Positions 21,801 to 31,177 are shown, numbered from the stretch's first letter. The stretch is DNA of 64,000 bases from Cellvibrionaceae bacterium AOL6 (GCA_003265435.1 NOXC01000009.1:62001-126000), one strand, 5' to 3'. Notes: generated from the letters alone by a model not told the origin. A program made the numbers and translations.

Positions 21801-21918
21801 CGTCGCCAAACCCGATTCCTGTACGACGGACAACATCGCCACGCGATGGACTTCCGGCTCACTGAAAGATCTTTGGGTTGAGATCGTAGCTTCCCAATCC
21901 TTCACCCAACGCCAATAG
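18886..21918 (+). CDS. Lipoprotein with malectin-like domain, tandem cytochrome c and DUF1587/1592/1588/1585
   Basis: A 1010-aa protein. Start at 18886 (ATGATG after GGACG and GAAAG); the signal peptide ends at the lipobox LVAC. A Thr/Pro linker leads to a malectin-like carbohydrate-binding domain (about residues 120-275; [34 protein letters not shown]). A very regular Thr-Pro stretch follows, then two cytochrome c motifs (CVACHG, CTACHG). The C-terminal half is the DUF1587-1595-1592-1588-1585 series, with a third haem-type motif CFSCHQ in the DUF1588 region. Ten bases before the DUF1552 partner. Compared with the pair at 8478-12829, the PKD domain is replaced by a sugar-binding module, suggesting the variable N-terminus targets a polysaccharide (inference). 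Confidence 0.83.
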   Translation: MMKTVRFSKSTMGIIFPRAISYLYLSSILVACGGGGGDSTLTAPPPGSGASPSPVPTETISPSPVPTASSIPLPTPSTSPSPPVVIPPVETPAPSPTPGPMPTEEPIPIPMPTPVPTDAPPAVDDSLVLAINVGSDQSYAKSDTMRYLADVYFEGGNTSNTEVEVSGTDAPLIYKTERWGDFAYRLPIENGTYTVMLHFAEIYWSNVGERLFDVTIEGMHVLSSLDIVAEAGPYHALDLEFNEITVTDGQLDMEFSAIVDAAKLAGLVVHRSDATPGPVVTPEPTPTPTTTPSPTPSAEPTPTPVPTATPTPEPSVTPTPVVTPTPEPTTTPAPTPTPTPTPTPTPTPTPTPTPTPTASPTPMPTPTPSTGLDDYIAGEAVYAQNCVACHGALESSEKRNRSQADIEGAIANVQFMQHLNLTNEELRVLTYALNYPDPRDNPEPKDGATLYQEFGCTACHGNDGQQESQPIIFANYSYESFLRKIDEDMPPNAPDSCTGECAEAVAEYAWSLRPQLSCDTEQVLPRRVRQLSKFEYINTVNDLFNRDDAEAMASGIGADTEVHGFDNNVEANRITSLRMDAYWNAAENIASQVNLSPWLTTANCPQNDMAYCFSSNFGHDAFRRPLSDEEISQYQELFAEGEDDTAGARIVAHAMMVSPNFLYRTELGSNGQLTQYEIASLLSYTFWGSMPDQSLLDKAAANALSDTQTLQSEVERLIADEKAQKQFVHFGRQWLELESVQGLDRDETRFSHFTDDVAAAMDAEVELFLAEIMLSEGYNMGDFFQTDFTFANQALAEFYGLSPVSGSAMQRVDSGELRGGVLSFGALLARNAKFDDSHPIQRGLIVRRNLLCQEFGTPPPVIGEVEPFDPNKPTRERFAAHTANDSCFSCHQYIDEIGFAFENYDAVGAFRSTEGNNLAIDASGSISGLHRMTDSDTHSFMNLQDLSWILATDGLEPASHCFIETFQRMTQGVAKPDSCTTDNIATRWTSGSLKDLWVEIVASQSFTQRQ
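19885..19950 (+). repeat. Eleven perfect CCAACG hexamers encoding a Thr-Pro linker
   Basis: Eleven exact tandem copies of CCAACG lie inside the linker before the first cytochrome domain and encode alternating Pro and Thr. The wider linker (about 19730-19995) uses mixed codons. Perfect short repeats like these can change length by slippage in whole codon pairs without shifting the frame. Confidence 0.95.
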
Positions 21919-21928
21919 GACGCTTATC

Positions 21929-23266
21929 ATGAACCGACGATCATTACTTAAAGCGATAGCGGCCGGCTCACTGACAGCAGCCACGCCTCTTTCCTGTCTG
22001 CTTGCGCGCAATGCCATGGCGCAGGGTGAGAACCCATTGGTCCGAACGATCTTTATTTTCCACCCGAACGGCTGTGTGCCCGATGTCTTTTTCCCAGAGG
22101 CGGGGCGAAGCGTTCTGCCTGCGATGTCTGCGCCACTAAGCAGCGTGTACGAAAATCTCGTCTTCCTCGACGGCATCGGCTACGCCGGCGCAGCCAACAC
22201 GCATGAGGGCGGTTCGGCCAAGTGCTTAACAGGTCGAATGACCTTCAGTGACACACAGTCTTCTATCGACGTACTCATGGGGAAAGAAGACTGGGCTAAC
22301 CGTGCGACAACGGGGATCAGTGTGCCCTCGGTGCAAATGGGCGTGGGCACGATGTGGGGCAACGACGACAATAAACGGGTAAGCCATGATGGCTCGACGA
22401 CGCTGGATTCCGCATGTGACCCAAGAATTGTTTACCCCCTGCTCTTCGGCGCCACACAGGGCGAAGTCATGCCCGGCAGTGGTCTTGAAACGAAAATGCT
22501 CTCCGCCGCGCGCGCGGATCTCAGCCGACTCGAAGCCTCGATGGGACAGATCGAACGCGAGCGCATGCAGCAGCACAGCGATGCACTTTCGGTATTGGAA
22601 GCGAAATTCGCATCGTCGGGCCCAGGCATGTCATGCCTTGGGCCGGATATCAGTGCGTCTCCCGTTTCAGACCGCAGTGATACCGATGAGGCACTCTCTC
22701 AAACCGACGTCCTGGATCTCGCCTCCGATCTGCAACAAGATATCGCCATCGCTGCACTGTCTTGCGGCCTTACTCGTACGATCGCGTTCAGTTACGGCGT
22801 ATCGGTATCCCCCGTCAAAGTACCCGGCGCAACACTGGGTGACCACGACGCATCCCATCAAGATGCCGCTACCCACACCACCACCAAAATCTGGTGGATG
22901 GGCCAAATCGCACAATTTATTCAGAAATTGAAGGACACCCCCGACACCAACGGCTCCCTCTTGGACAATACGCTGATCGTTACCGTGTCCGATCTTGGCC
23001 ACGGTAATTATCACGACCACTATCGTATCCCCATGTTTCTCGCCAGCGGTGTCAACAACAATATGGGGCTGGTGACGGGGCGCTCGCTCGACTTCCGGCC
23101 CTACGGGACATCAAAACAAATTGGTGACGGAGCACAACACCCCTGTATTAATCACACCGACGTGCTCGACACCATACGTCAGGCTGCCGGATACACCAGT
23201 TTTGAAATGCCCAACAAGGAAGGGGATATTTGGGCCGCATGGAATGGCGGAAACAGCCCGACCTAA
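21929..23266 (+). CDS. Tat-exported DUF1552 family protein, second copy
   Basis: A 445-aa protein, the partner of the malectin-cytochrome lipoprotein ten bases upstream. N-terminal NRRSLLKAIAAG is a twin-arginine motif followed by a hydrophobic stretch and NAMAQ. DUF1552 blocks: FHPNGCVPDVFFPE, KCLTGR, GDHDASH and LIVTVSDLGHGN. It is clearly diverged from the copy at 11348, so the two pairs are old paralogues or separate acquisitions, not a recent duplication. Confidence 0.83.
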   Translation: MNRRSLLKAIAAGSLTAATPLSCLLARNAMAQGENPLVRTIFIFHPNGCVPDVFFPEAGRSVLPAMSAPLSSVYENLVFLDGIGYAGAANTHEGGSAKCLTGRMTFSDTQSSIDVLMGKEDWANRATTGISVPSVQMGVGTMWGNDDNKRVSHDGSTTLDSACDPRIVYPLLFGATQGEVMPGSGLETKMLSAARADLSRLEASMGQIERERMQQHSDALSVLEAKFASSGPGMSCLGPDISASPVSDRSDTDEALSQTDVLDLASDLQQDIAIAALSCGLTRTIAFSYGVSVSPVKVPGATLGDHDASHQDAATHTTTKIWWMGQIAQFIQKLKDTPDTNGSLLDNTLIVTVSDLGHGNYHDHYRIPMFLASGVNNNMGLVTGRSLDFRPYGTSKQIGDGAQHPCINHTDVLDTIRQAAGYTSFEMPNKEGDIWAAWNGGNSPT

Positions 23267-23291
23267 AGCCGCAGCCAAGAAACTCATTAGG

Positions 23292-23537
23292 CTACTTGAA
23301 CAGCAAGTAGCCGCCAACCAACAGAATGACCAAACCCATAATATTCGGCAGTGATTCGCTAGAGTCTGGGTCCCTAATGCCCTCAGACAAGCCCTCTTCG
23401 GCATGGCGCCCCGCCGTGAGCACTCTCAGTACACACCAGCCCACGGCGTAACACAAAATGTCGTAAAGCCAATCCTTCAACAGGGCTTTGGCAAAGCGAA
23501 AAAGCGTATTCAAACCGATTTCTGAACTGTCTATCAT
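23292..23537 (-). CDS. Small membrane protein of unknown function
   Basis: An 81-aa protein with a hydrophobic or amphipathic segment around residues 22-40 (WLYDILCYAVGWCVLRV) and a C-terminal transmembrane helix (about 64-80). The end of the gene contains a 9-bp inverted repeat (23290-23312) that could also act as a stop signal for the convergent DUF1552 gene, though it has no T-run. I do not recognise a family. Confidence 0.5.
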   Translation of the reverse strand: MIDSSEIGLNTLFRFAKALLKDWLYDILCYAVGWCVLRVLTAGRHAEEGLSEGIRDPDSSESLPNIMGLVILLVGGYLLFK

Positions 23538-23598
23538 GGAACGAGAATCCTATTTTCAACTTACTGAACGATGACGATTGAGATATGAAACTGCAGGC

Positions 23599-23958
23599 TT
23601 AAGACAGGAATACGGGCAGATAAACCGCCACAAAACTCAGTAGAACCGCCGCCGTTGCAATCGATACGTTGATCACACTCGCTTTTAGAAACGCGACAAC
23701 CAGATCGCTACGCTTTGAGAGCGCCACCCAGACCAACAGTAAACACACACTCACACACGCCATCCCCGCGAAGAGTGGAACTATTGTGATAATGAATTGA
23801 GTGAAAAGAGGAAGCTCAGAATCTAAGGCTCTGAATGTGGCCTCGAATTGAGGCACGGCTCGATAGGGCAACAGATAGAGTAACGCTGACACAACGGACA
23901 AAAAGCTACACAAAACGCAGTTGGCCAACAGGCCTTTTTCTTTTTTCATCGATTCCAT
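23599..23958 (-). CDS. Small integral membrane protein of unknown function
   Basis: A 119-aa protein with three probable transmembrane helices (about residues 10-30, 52-78 and 90-116). The start is uncertain: ATG codons at 23958 and 23949 are both possible and neither has a strong ribosome site. It lies 61 bases upstream of the 81-aa membrane protein on the same strand, so the two may be co-expressed. No family recognised. Confidence 0.5.
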   Translation of the reverse strand: MESMKKEKGLLANCVLCSFLSVVSALLYLLPYRAVPQFEATFRALDSELPLFTQFIITIVPLFAGMACVSVCLLLVWVALSKRSDLVVAFLKASVINVSIATAAVLLSFVAVYLPVFLS

Positions 23959-24080
23959 TCTAATCTAAGTTGTGCCTGCTACGAAGCCGACAACAATCGC
24001 ATAATTATAGGCGCGGTAAAAAATGTTGAACAGTCCAATCTGAGCACGCGAAAAACTGGAATATAGATGAAAACGGAGCT

Positions 24081-24111
24081 AAAAAAAGGCGGCACCAGGG
24101 GAGATGCCGCC
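24081..24111 (-). terminator. Intrinsic terminator of the GH9 gene
   Basis: Read on the minus strand: stem GGCGGCA/TGCCGCC (24088-24094 and 24105-24111) with a ten-base loop, then seven Ts (24081-24087). It starts 30 bases after the GH9 stop codon. Confidence 0.9.
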
Positions 24112-24140
24112 AAAAGGGTGACGCTTAGGATAGAACTCGT

Positions 24141-27100
24141 TTAATAAACCCGAACTTTTACATACTGACAGTCGTTCGATGGTTCGAAACGCAATACCGT
24201 ACCCACAAGCTGTGAAGACGACACATAGTTTCTATTTACCTCTACAACGCCACTGCCATCCTGAGAGAGAATCGAGCCTCGATAGTCACAGCTCGTGTTC
24301 GTATCACTGTCCCATACTTGTAGAGTCAGGCCGCTGAAATTTTCACTCAGTTTCACACACGCTCCGGCGCTCAAATCAAGCTCAGTACGTACGTTTTTAT
24401 TTAGGTTGTGAGTCCCCATTTCACAACCCTCGTCGTTGCCACCATCATCCAGCACTTGAGTAAAGCATTTCTTTTCCACTCCCGGCAATGGGTCACCGAA
24501 AGTTGAGTTATTACAGACAAGGTTGGATTCCACGTCGTACAAGTAATTAAAAATACCATTCGCACCATACGCCACATTCATCCTACCGCTTACGTGAATA
24601 GTTTCATTCTCATTTGCTGCGAACTCATAGCCTTCAGGCGGAACGTCTGGGGCTGGGGTTGGGGTTGGCCCCGGTGTAGGCGTCGGCGTTGGCGTTGGCG
24701 TCGGCGTTGGCGTTGGCGTTGGCGTTGGCGTCGGCGTCGGCGTCGGCGTCGGCGTTGGCGTCGGTGTAGGCGTCGGTGTAGGCGTCGACGTTGGCTCCGG
24801 TGTAGGTGTTGGCGTCGGTACTGGTGTGGGGCTTGGGTTCACAACTGGATCAAGTGCTTCCAATTGCGGAGCTGAGCGGTGGAATACCTTGTCAGAGGTC
24901 AGCCAGATCGTGCCGTCTACACTAAAATCAGCCTCCTTAACACGCCAATTTGAGCCCATACCGCTGGGAGAAAAACGCTGAGGACTGCCCCAATTCGGCA
25001 TACTGAAATGAAAGTCGTACGGGGGCTGCTGATGAAACTCGTAGTGATACCAACCGTTACCCAGCACCGTTTTTGGTGCTTCCGGTTGTCCAATTGCCCC
25101 AGTCCCAACATAATCGCTCATCGCCGAGTTATCTGGTTGATAATATATTTCAAATGCGCTTGCAGGCTGCGTTGTCTCACACACCTCACTGGATTTCTGC
25201 GAGATAAATCCATTGAAATCTTCTGCCTGCACCTGAAAACAATATTCTGTTCCCGGCTCTAGCGGTACAAAAGACCAAGCATTGAAACGGGTTGTCGCGT
25301 AGAGCTCATATTGACCTCCATCAGGTTTCATATGCACCCGATACTGACGAACTTGTCCATTATCTTTCGCACTCGACCAACTCACTTCGATGGAGCTGCC
25401 GCTAGTCGCGTTGGCTAAGACATGGTTTGGACTCGACGGCGCAATGTTGTCAGCTGGGGCAGGTATTGCCTCTTCGATATAGGCGACAACCGCCGCTAGG
25501 TTAGCGTTCCAATTTACCGTTATTTCATTTGATGAATAGTTGTTCCAATGATCGGCATAGGATTTCGCAGGGCTCTCACAGGGGGTACCCTCTGTTTCTG
25601 GGCCGCTAGTGCCATCTTCCACGTAATCGTTTTGTGGGCCACCAGCCATAGCTGCCGGATAGGGTACAGAAACAGCTGCGCCTGGCTCCGTCACAGGGTT
25701 ACCTTTAGCTTTAAGCCAGAACCGATGATGGGGCTCTCGTGTTGGATTTTCTCCGTAGCCCGTCATATACGCTCTATCTAAGGCATTGATACCTAAAACA
25801 TGATCCATAGTGCGAGTGATCGCATCAAGATAGACGTCTTCTCCTGTAGCGCGGTGCGCAGCGGTAAGTTGTATAGCCGCACTTAACACAAATGAACCTG
25901 TCGATCCCCAAGGGTAGCTGTACTCACCACTACATACACCTCCCGACGGCGAGGCGTGCGTGGGTGCGATAGGCGTCATATATCCCTCATTCTCGATATT
26001 GAACACGAAGCTATCGGCTATTGCTTTGAGGTTCGCCTCCAACTGACTATTTTGTGCATTGCTCAGACCATTGGAGTCTTTATGCAGGAGGAGTGACAAG
26101 TTACCCGCCACCTGCACTTCTTGCCAATCGAAGGATCGGTATTGTGCAAACGCAGGACTGTTGGTGAGGAACTGCTTATACTCAGACTTACCTGTCGTCA
26201 GATAGAGCTCAACCGCCGCCCAATAAAATTCATCTTCCACTTTGCTGTCGTTATAGGGGCCACTACCTTGGGATGCGTCGGTGGACGCGAATAAATTTGG
26301 ATTCGCTAATGCTGCGTTCCATGCAATCTCGGCTCTTTCAATGAGAGTTTCATGATAGGGCTTACTGCTTCCATCAAACTTTTCCGCATTGGGAAACTGA
26401 CTCCACAATCGAGCCGCTTGCGCCATTACTGCAGCCCCGTTTAAGGTCGCAGACGTTGAAACAGGTTTGATGGTTCGCTTCACCGGATCGTTCCCCCAAT
26501 AAATACCGTTGTCATCAGCGGGAGCAAGAGGGAAAGGAGCCCAAGCCTGATACGATTTTTTATGGTGAATCATACCGGGGAATGGCGATTTATTCTGCGG
26601 GACTTGCATGCGCATAATGAAGTCCAATTCAATTCGCGCTTCATCGAGGATATCAGGAATACCATTGTCATTCTCGGGTATACGCAAGGCCCCATCAACA
26701 TACACATCATTGTTGGCTTCGTACATATATTGTAAAAGCCAGTTGTAGTAGCCACCATTTACCACGTAGCCACCATAGTCGCCCGCATCCTGGTGGCCTC
26801 CGCGAACATCAAGGCTATAGGAACAATGAGACTCCACTGCCCAGTCGGGAGGCAACTCGTCATCACACTCAAGGTTGTCATCGAAATGTCCCGCTGCGCG
26901 AGCAAATTCTTTTCCTACATACTGAGCATCCACCGAATGACCGAAACGCTGATGATAAAAGTACATCATCGCGTCTTCCTTCATGAAGGTATAAACATAG
27001 TCGCTTATTTTGAAGGGGTAGCTCGTGCTGCCACCAACAACAATCTGGTAGGCCTCGCCTTCCTCAGTGAAATTCGAGAAATCTATATGAGATACGCTAT

Positions 27101-27365
27101 CGCCTGACGCGTTGTCAGAACCATAAGGTGTCGTGATCCCTGTAGCAACGGTTGCACCCGCGCTGTCTTTCAAGGCCCACGCTGTCCCCGCTGGGCCTAC
27201 ATACACCGCATGCTTTGGCTGCCCAGGAAGATAACCGTGTTGATTTACTCGCACCTCATTCACAGGCTGAACAGCGGCCAATACTTCCGCTGAGTACGCT
27301 AAAAAACTTGTCGCCATCGCCAGCCAGGTACAGAGTTTCGATAGCTGTTTACAGTAACGATTCAT
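24141..27365 (-). CDS. GH9 endoglucanase with Ig-like, Fn3 and C-terminal accessory modules
   Basis: A 1074-aa secreted cellulase. Signal peptide about 1-30; CelD_N Ig-like domain about 35-118 ([14 protein letters not shown]); GH9 catalytic domain about 125-640 with [13 protein letters not shown] (the Asp residues that activate water), [15 protein letters not shown] (active-site His block) and [12 protein letters not shown] (catalytic acid Glu). An Fn3 domain follows (about 645-735), then a roughly 95-residue module I cannot name, a long Thr-Pro linker, and a C-terminal module (about 905-1074) with [27 protein letters not shown] and six Cys. The last pattern recurs in secreted enzymes of marine gammaproteobacteria (from memory). 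It should cut beta-1,4-glucans outside the cell. Terminator downstream; single-gene unit. Confidence 0.9.
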   Translation of the reverse strand: MNRYCKQLSKLCTWLAMATSFLAYSAEVLAAVQPVNEVRVNQHGYLPGQPKHAVYVGPAGTAWALKDSAGATVATGITTPYGSDNASGDSVSHIDFSNFTEEGEAYQIVVGGSTSYPFKISDYVYTFMKEDAMMYFYHQRFGHSVDAQYVGKEFARAAGHFDDNLECDDELPPDWAVESHCSYSLDVRGGHQDAGDYGGYVVNGGYYNWLLQYMYEANNDVYVDGALRIPENDNGIPDILDEARIELDFIMRMQVPQNKSPFPGMIHHKKSYQAWAPFPLAPADDNGIYWGNDPVKRTIKPVSTSATLNGAAVMAQAARLWSQFPNAEKFDGSSKPYHETLIERAEIAWNAALANPNLFASTDASQGSGPYNDSKVEDEFYWAAVELYLTTGKSEYKQFLTNSPAFAQYRSFDWQEVQVAGNLSLLLHKDSNGLSNAQNSQLEANLKAIADSFVFNIENEGYMTPIAPTHASPSGGVCSGEYSYPWGSTGSFVLSAAIQLTAAHRATGEDVYLDAITRTMDHVLGINALDRAYMTGYGENPTREPHHRFWLKAKGNPVTEPGAAVSVPYPAAMAGGPQNDYVEDGTSGPETEGTPCESPAKSYADHWNNYSSNEITVNWNANLAAVVAYIEEAIPAPADNIAPSSPNHVLANATSGSSIEVSWSSAKDNGQVRQYRVHMKPDGGQYELYATTRFNAWSFVPLEPGTEYCFQVQAEDFNGFISQKSSEVCETTQPASAFEIYYQPDNSAMSDYVGTGAIGQPEAPKTVLGNGWYHYEFHQQPPYDFHFSMPNWGSPQRFSPSGMGSNWRVKEADFSVDGTIWLTSDKVFHRSAPQLEALDPVVNPSPTPVPTPTPTPEPTSTPTPTPTPTPTPTPTPTPTPTPTPTPTPTPTPTPTPTPGPTPTPAPDVPPEGYEFAANENETIHVSGRMNVAYGANGIFNYLYDVESNLVCNNSTFGDPLPGVEKKCFTQVLDDGGNDEGCEMGTHNLNKNVRTELDLSAGACVKLSENFSGLTLQVWDSDTNTSCDYRGSILSQDGSGVVEVNRNYVSSSQLVGTVLRFEPSNDCQYVKVRVY
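24651..24835 (-). repeat. Hexamer tandem repeats coding the Thr-Pro linker of the GH9 enzyme
   Basis: About 30 near-perfect hexamers of the GGCGTT/GGCGTC/GGTGTA type (plus-strand reading) encode alternating Thr and Pro. The variation is almost entirely silent, so selection appears to act on the protein linker, while the most regular part (about 24681-24760) is still prone to slippage. Confidence 0.9.
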
Positions 27366-27998
27366 TGTAATGCCTTCTTTTATCTTATGAACACAACGTC
27401 ATCAGGTGCACTGTGACGTATTCTGAATGTTTCAAAAAACCAAAAACAAAGAGAAAAAAGAAGACAACACCCAAACGAACAATAAAGCGACGCCCCTACC
27501 CTCCGACTCTACAAGCGCAACATAACGCTGAGGCCCGGAGTACTAAACGAGACCGGCTAAAACGACTTGAACAAATTCAGAGTACAACACGTTCAATTAT
27601 TGATTTTTTGAAACGCTTGCCCAAACCCTCCCTTAAATACAAATGGCAAGACGCAAACTCATCAAGCCCATGTATTTCCATGGCAGGATAATTCTAGAGA
27701 AGCCCCACATAGGTATAGCCACCTTGCGGCCTTACCACATGACAGACTCGCTGCACTTTTTAGCATATTGAAAGTGGCAACGCTACCAAAAACCGTTTTT
27801 TTGAGAAAATTCGCGTCACTTTAGTGCGAAACCACATGGTGCGCTTTGATGCGCTCAATCAGCCTGGAAGTACTGCGCGCCTATATAAAACTAATGACGC
27901 CCAAAGGGGACGTATGCTCTAAGGCCGCCAAGAGACGAATGACGGCGGAGTAGAGAGGCTTGCCCTCACTACTCTCAAATACACCGTCAGGCTCCTAA
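27366..27998. other. Non-coding stretch upstream of the GH9 gene
   Basis: Holds the GH9 promoter on its left. A 92-codon frame on the plus strand (27413-27691, GTG start) is very Lys/Arg-rich, lacks a ribosome site and has no recognisable domain, so it is not called. I see no RNA gene, repeat or clear operator in the rest. Confidence 0.55.
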
Positions 27999-28574
27999 CT
28001 ATTGGTCGCGTTCATACAAGGCTTCGATGGTGCTAGAAGCCAACGAATGCGCGTTAATCATGTAACCGGTTAACGCACCTGAAGCATTTTCCGGAAGTTC
28101 CAGCGGTGTGGACAGGGCATAAATCGTAAATTGATACCGGTGTACACCGTGCCCCTTTGGCGGACATGCTCCGCCGAAGCCCGCAAAGCCGTAATCATTA
28201 GAGATATGAAATGCGCCCTCAAAAGGCAGATCTTCATCTGAGCGTCCGATACCTGTAGATACAGTGTCAATATGTTTCGGAATATTCACCAACTGCCAAT
28301 GCCACCAGCCACTGCCTGTGGGGGCGTCCGGATCGTAAGCCGTGATGGCGAAGGCTTCCGTACCCTCTGGCGCGCCACGCCAGGAAAGCTGCGGTGAGCG
28401 GTTTCCCCCGTTGCAACCAAAGCCCTGAAACTCCTGGTCGAGCGCCATAACTTTGCCATTGGAAATATCGGTGCTGGTGAGCGTGAAGGGCTCAGCCATC
28501 GTACTGGCCGAAACAAGAGTCAAAGCGAACAGGGTAAGGGAGAAAACAATGGAGGGTTTATAAGACGGCAACAT
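27999..28574 (-). CDS. Exported YbhB/YbcL-type PEBP (Raf kinase inhibitor-like) protein
   Basis: A 191-aa protein. Start at 28574 is chosen for GGAG six bases upstream and because it leads directly into a signal peptide ending at STMA. PEBP family blocks are present: SPQLSWRGAPEGTE, the ligand-pocket AYDPDAPTGSGWWHWQ, and GACPPKGHGVHRYQFTIYAL. Two Cys (FGCNGG and GGACPP) could pair in the periplasm. Bacterial PEBP proteins have no firmly assigned role. It lies 76 bases downstream of an AraC regulator on the same strand and may be its co-transcribed neighbour. Confidence 0.85.
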   Translation of the reverse strand: MLPSYKPSIVFSLTLFALTLVSASTMAEPFTLTSTDISNGKVMALDQEFQGFGCNGGNRSPQLSWRGAPEGTEAFAITAYDPDAPTGSGWWHWQLVNIPKHIDTVSTGIGRSDEDLPFEGAFHISNDYGFAGFGGACPPKGHGVHRYQFTIYALSTPLELPENASGALTGYMINAHSLASSTIEALYERDQ

Positions 28575-28650
28575 GGGCATCTCCAACGCGTTAAAAGGAG
28601 CCGCCATACTATCGAGATCACGAGAGTCTCAATAGTTACTTATCACGCAA

Positions 28651-29466
28651 TCATTCGCCCGATTCGCGCATTCGGGTTTTTCTGAGTGCGGTTGGAGTCA
28701 CGTGAAAAAGCTGTTTGAATTTTTCGGTGAAGCGAGATTGGGATGAATAGCCGCAACGTTCCGCTATGAATCCAATAGGCTCAAACGTCGATTGAATTAG
28801 GTGCAAGCCAAAGCCCAGCGCGGCCCTGTCCCTCAGTGATTGAAAGCTTGTCCCCTCTACTCCAAGTTTACGCCTTAACGTAGACTCACTCATCGCCAAT
28901 CGCGCGGCCAATTCGGACGCAGCAAGGGGATGCGCCAGATTTTCGCACAGTATGCTATGCACTTGATGGCTTAAGGTGGGTGGCTCCACAATCGATGCGA
29001 CTTGGTGGTGGCCGAGATGATACAGCAGTTGCAGCAGTTCCTGACGACGCACGTGCCACAAAGTATCAGGAGAGAATTCCGACCACTCTACAAACTGCTG
29101 CAAAGTCGCTTCAAGCGTAGGATCGATTATACCTTGAAAAGACGAACTCTCCCGTCGCCCTTGAGGATGAAAGCAGGAAAAATCGCTATAGGAAAACTCT
29201 ACTAATAAGGCGAAATAATCTGACTCAGCGGGTATATTGCGCATAGCAACATCAGGCGAATTTGACAGAAAAATAAAGCTGCCTGAGGGGCACTCCAGCT
29301 CACCCTCCTCTCCCAAGGCCTTGCGCCCGGAGAGCACGAATATCAACAGCGGCTTAATGACCGGAACGTTTAAGATGCACTGCTCTTGCATCGAGGAATA
29401 CACCGCGAAAGGCAGCGCTTCGTGTTCTGTCGCGATGCGCTTAGCGGTTTCAATTAACTTCTTCAT
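28651..29466 (-). CDS. AraC-family transcriptional regulator
   Basis: A 271-aa cytosolic regulator. The N-terminal ~165 residues look like a cupin-type sensing domain (ALPFAVYSS, then FIFLSNSPDVAMRN). The C-terminal ~100 residues hold the two helix-turn-helix motifs: LAASELAARLAMSESTLRRKL and the family signature IGFIAERCGYSSQSRFTEKF ending FHVTPTALRK. Effector and targets are unknown; the PEBP gene follows on the same strand. Confidence 0.88.
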   Translation of the reverse strand: MKKLIETAKRIATEHEALPFAVYSSMQEQCILNVPVIKPLLIFVLSGRKALGEEGELECPSGSFIFLSNSPDVAMRNIPAESDYFALLVEFSYSDFSCFHPQGRRESSSFQGIIDPTLEATLQQFVEWSEFSPDTLWHVRRQELLQLLYHLGHHQVASIVEPPTLSHQVHSILCENLAHPLAASELAARLAMSESTLRRKLGVEGTSFQSLRDRAALGFGLHLIQSTFEPIGFIAERCGYSSQSRFTEKFKQLFHVTPTALRKTRMRESGE

Positions 29467-29578
29467 AACCGGAAAACAGGGGTGACTGTATCAATACCTG
29501 AATAGTATCGGTTCTAGGGCCTGTTAACACAATGGCATAAACACCCTATTGAAGATGGCACAAAAGCTGTATCGCTGG

Positions 29579-30376
29579 TTAGCTCTTACGAATGACTTTT
29601 GGAGGCAGATAAATCGTGAATTCATTCAAAGGCTCAATCAACACACTATGAGGTACCTGCTGTTCCTCTAGCGTCACCAGGCCAAGCCGATCTAGCAGGT
29701 CAAACCGGGCGTGTTTAAGCTCTGCGGCTTGCACTTCCAGCTTTTTATGCCACACGCGATAGGTGCCAAGCTGTTTGTCTCTACGATAGTAAAAGCCCGC
29801 TAGCGGATGAGTGAGATAGACTAAGGCTGTCTCCACATTTGGAAAGCCGGGGAAGTCAAATATCTGGCCTGAGGCCTGGCTCAGCTCTACCGATGCAGAT
29901 GCCCATGCCGATTTCGCCTGCATCGAGTACTGCTCGTAAAGACCGGAGTCTGGAGATTGCACACAATCGAATGTTATTTTTGCTGCGTGCCAAGGCAAAT
30001 TCCATATCAATCGTGGCACAAATAATGTCCACGAATCGAGCGCTGTTCCAAGAAACCAGACGCAACGCTCATTCGTTTCGGTATCCACAATATAGATTCT
30101 GTAATTCGTCTGCCCCATGGTGAACTTGGGGAAGGGCAATACCGCCGAAGTAAAATCCACATCAATGAAGGGAACAACAGAAATAAGGCCATGCGCCTTC
30201 CCATCAATGTCGACCGTATCCAATTTAAAACGCCCTGGGAAGTGCCCGACGAACCGCTCCTCTGGCACAGCGTAAGTGATAATCGAAAAGTGCTTGAGCC
30301 CACACAGCACATCAATACCGGTCGGTCTAGGACGATCAATTAAAACATCGTTAAAAAAAATTGATTGCAGCAACAC
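29579..30376 (-). CDS. DUF2071 (YqjF-like) family protein
   Basis: A 265-aa cytosolic protein. The order FVGHFPGRFKLDTVDIDG, VPFIDVDF and NYRIYIVD resembles the DUF2071/YqjF group, which shares the acetoacetate decarboxylase fold. No catalytic role has been shown for the family as far as I know. No signal peptide. The start at 30376 is the first ATG in an otherwise AT-rich leader; no strong ribosome site. Neighbours give no functional hint. Confidence 0.65.
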   Translation of the reverse strand: MLLQSIFFNDVLIDRPRPTGIDVLCGLKHFSIITYAVPEERFVGHFPGRFKLDTVDIDGKAHGLISVVPFIDVDFTSAVLPFPKFTMGQTNYRIYIVDTETNERCVWFLGTALDSWTLFVPRLIWNLPWHAAKITFDCVQSPDSGLYEQYSMQAKSAWASASVELSQASGQIFDFPGFPNVETALVYLTHPLAGFYYRRDKQLGTYRVWHKKLEVQAAELKHARFDLLDRLGLVTLEEQQVPHSVLIEPLNEFTIYLPPKVIRKS

Positions 30377-30505
30377 GGGCTCCTATCGGGCATGTCCTTT
30401 GTTTAAAAACGAACCTAATGAGACTTCTTCGAAAACAGGGAAACAGATCCGAGCCCAGCCTCAACTGACGAACTTCGCAATGAGCAAAGATTATACAGGC
30501 GGGGC

Positions 30506-31177
30506 CTACAGCCACTTAAACATAACAAATGCATCCACGAAGCCCTGCTCTGGATGTTTGAATGCGTTAGGCAAACGCCCCACCGTTTCAAAGCCCAATC
30601 GCCCCCATAAACGCACAGCGCCCTCGTTACTCGACGCCACAAAATTGAATTGCATGGCTTTGTATCCCAAAGCCAGCGCGCGCTCCTGAGAGTGTTCACA
30701 CATCGTTGTCGCCAAGCCCTGCCCTCGGGCATCAGCCGACACCATGTAGCCGCAATTACAGACATGGCTGCCAGGTCCCGCCTGATTGGTTTTAATGTAA
30801 TAGGTGCCCAGTATCCGCCCCTCTTTTTCGCAGACATAGGTCTCGCGCGGTGCGTCTAACCACAGCGCTTTGGCGCGCTCCTTACTCGTACTATTAACCC
30901 GGCGGTGGTTTATGTCGGGTTAATAGGCGGTGCAGGATGCATCGCCATGAACCAAAGGTTCATGCGAGCCCTAAAAATTCAGGGTTTTCACACAAAGCCG
31001 CCAGATTTTTAGGGCGAAGGTAGTATAGATCAGGACGATCTATATTGCCGCCGGGTTAATAGTATCGTATGCGTAGGTATCACCCGCTGCGACGACCTCA
31101 TGAAAGATGGGCCAAATTTCTTCCCAGTCCGCGTCGGTAGCTTTTCGAATTGTCATTTCTGAGCTTATTGCATACAT
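30506..31177 (-). pseudogene. GNAT acetyltransferase gene split by a MITE insertion
   Basis: The N-terminal part (ATG at 31156 or 31177; MTIRKATDADWEEIWPIF, ending GDTYAYDT) runs into a TAG inside the inserted element. The C-terminal part resumes right after it (STSKERAKALW, then GTYYIKTNQAGPG, CNCGYMVSADARGQGLA and NFVASSNEGAVRLW) to a normal stop at 30506. These blocks match a common GNAT subfamily. Removing the 166-bp element plus one copy of the 2-bp duplication (168 bases, 56 codons) restores one frame through the junction, giving a protein of about 168 residues. The gene must have been intact until the insertion; both halves show no other damage, so the event looks recent. Confidence 0.88.
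30894..31059. mobile_element. 166-bp MITE-like element with 12-bp terminal inverted repeats and TA duplication
   Basis: Ends are TTAACCCGGCGG and CCGCCGGGTTAA, exact inverted repeats, flanked on both sides by TA (30892-30893 and 31060-31061). TA duplication is the hallmark of IS630/Tc1-mariner transposases. It has no coding capacity. The inside is full of hairpins: CATGAACC/GGTTCATG (30946-30964), GCCCTAAAAAT paired with its complement about 25 bases on, and TATAGATC/GATCTATA (31024-31044). A partial copy of the terminal sequence (CGGGTTAATAGGCGG) occurs near 30916. It interrupts the GNAT gene, and precise removal restores the frame. No other copy was noticed in this window. Confidence 0.85.

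Noticed and set aside
24594-24875. Arg/Trp-rich plus-strand frame opposite the GH9 linker, and similar Gly-Val frames opposite other Thr-Pro linkers
   Set aside because: These are antisense readings of the hexamer repeats; the coding strand has clear domain continuity.
27413-27691. 92-codon plus-strand frame with many Lys and Arg
   Set aside because: GTG start without a ribosome site, low-complexity basic composition typical of A-rich non-coding DNA, and no domain.
30506-30745. An intact 79-aa acetyltransferase
   Set aside because: It starts in the middle of the acetyl-CoA-binding block; upstream coding sequence continues to the MITE, so this is a fragment.
30886-31069. Alternative reading of the MITE with a TCGTA target duplication
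   Set aside because: The direct repeat is there, but it leaves unequal ends and its removal creates a stop in the GNAT frame; the TA reading gives symmetric ends and restores the frame.
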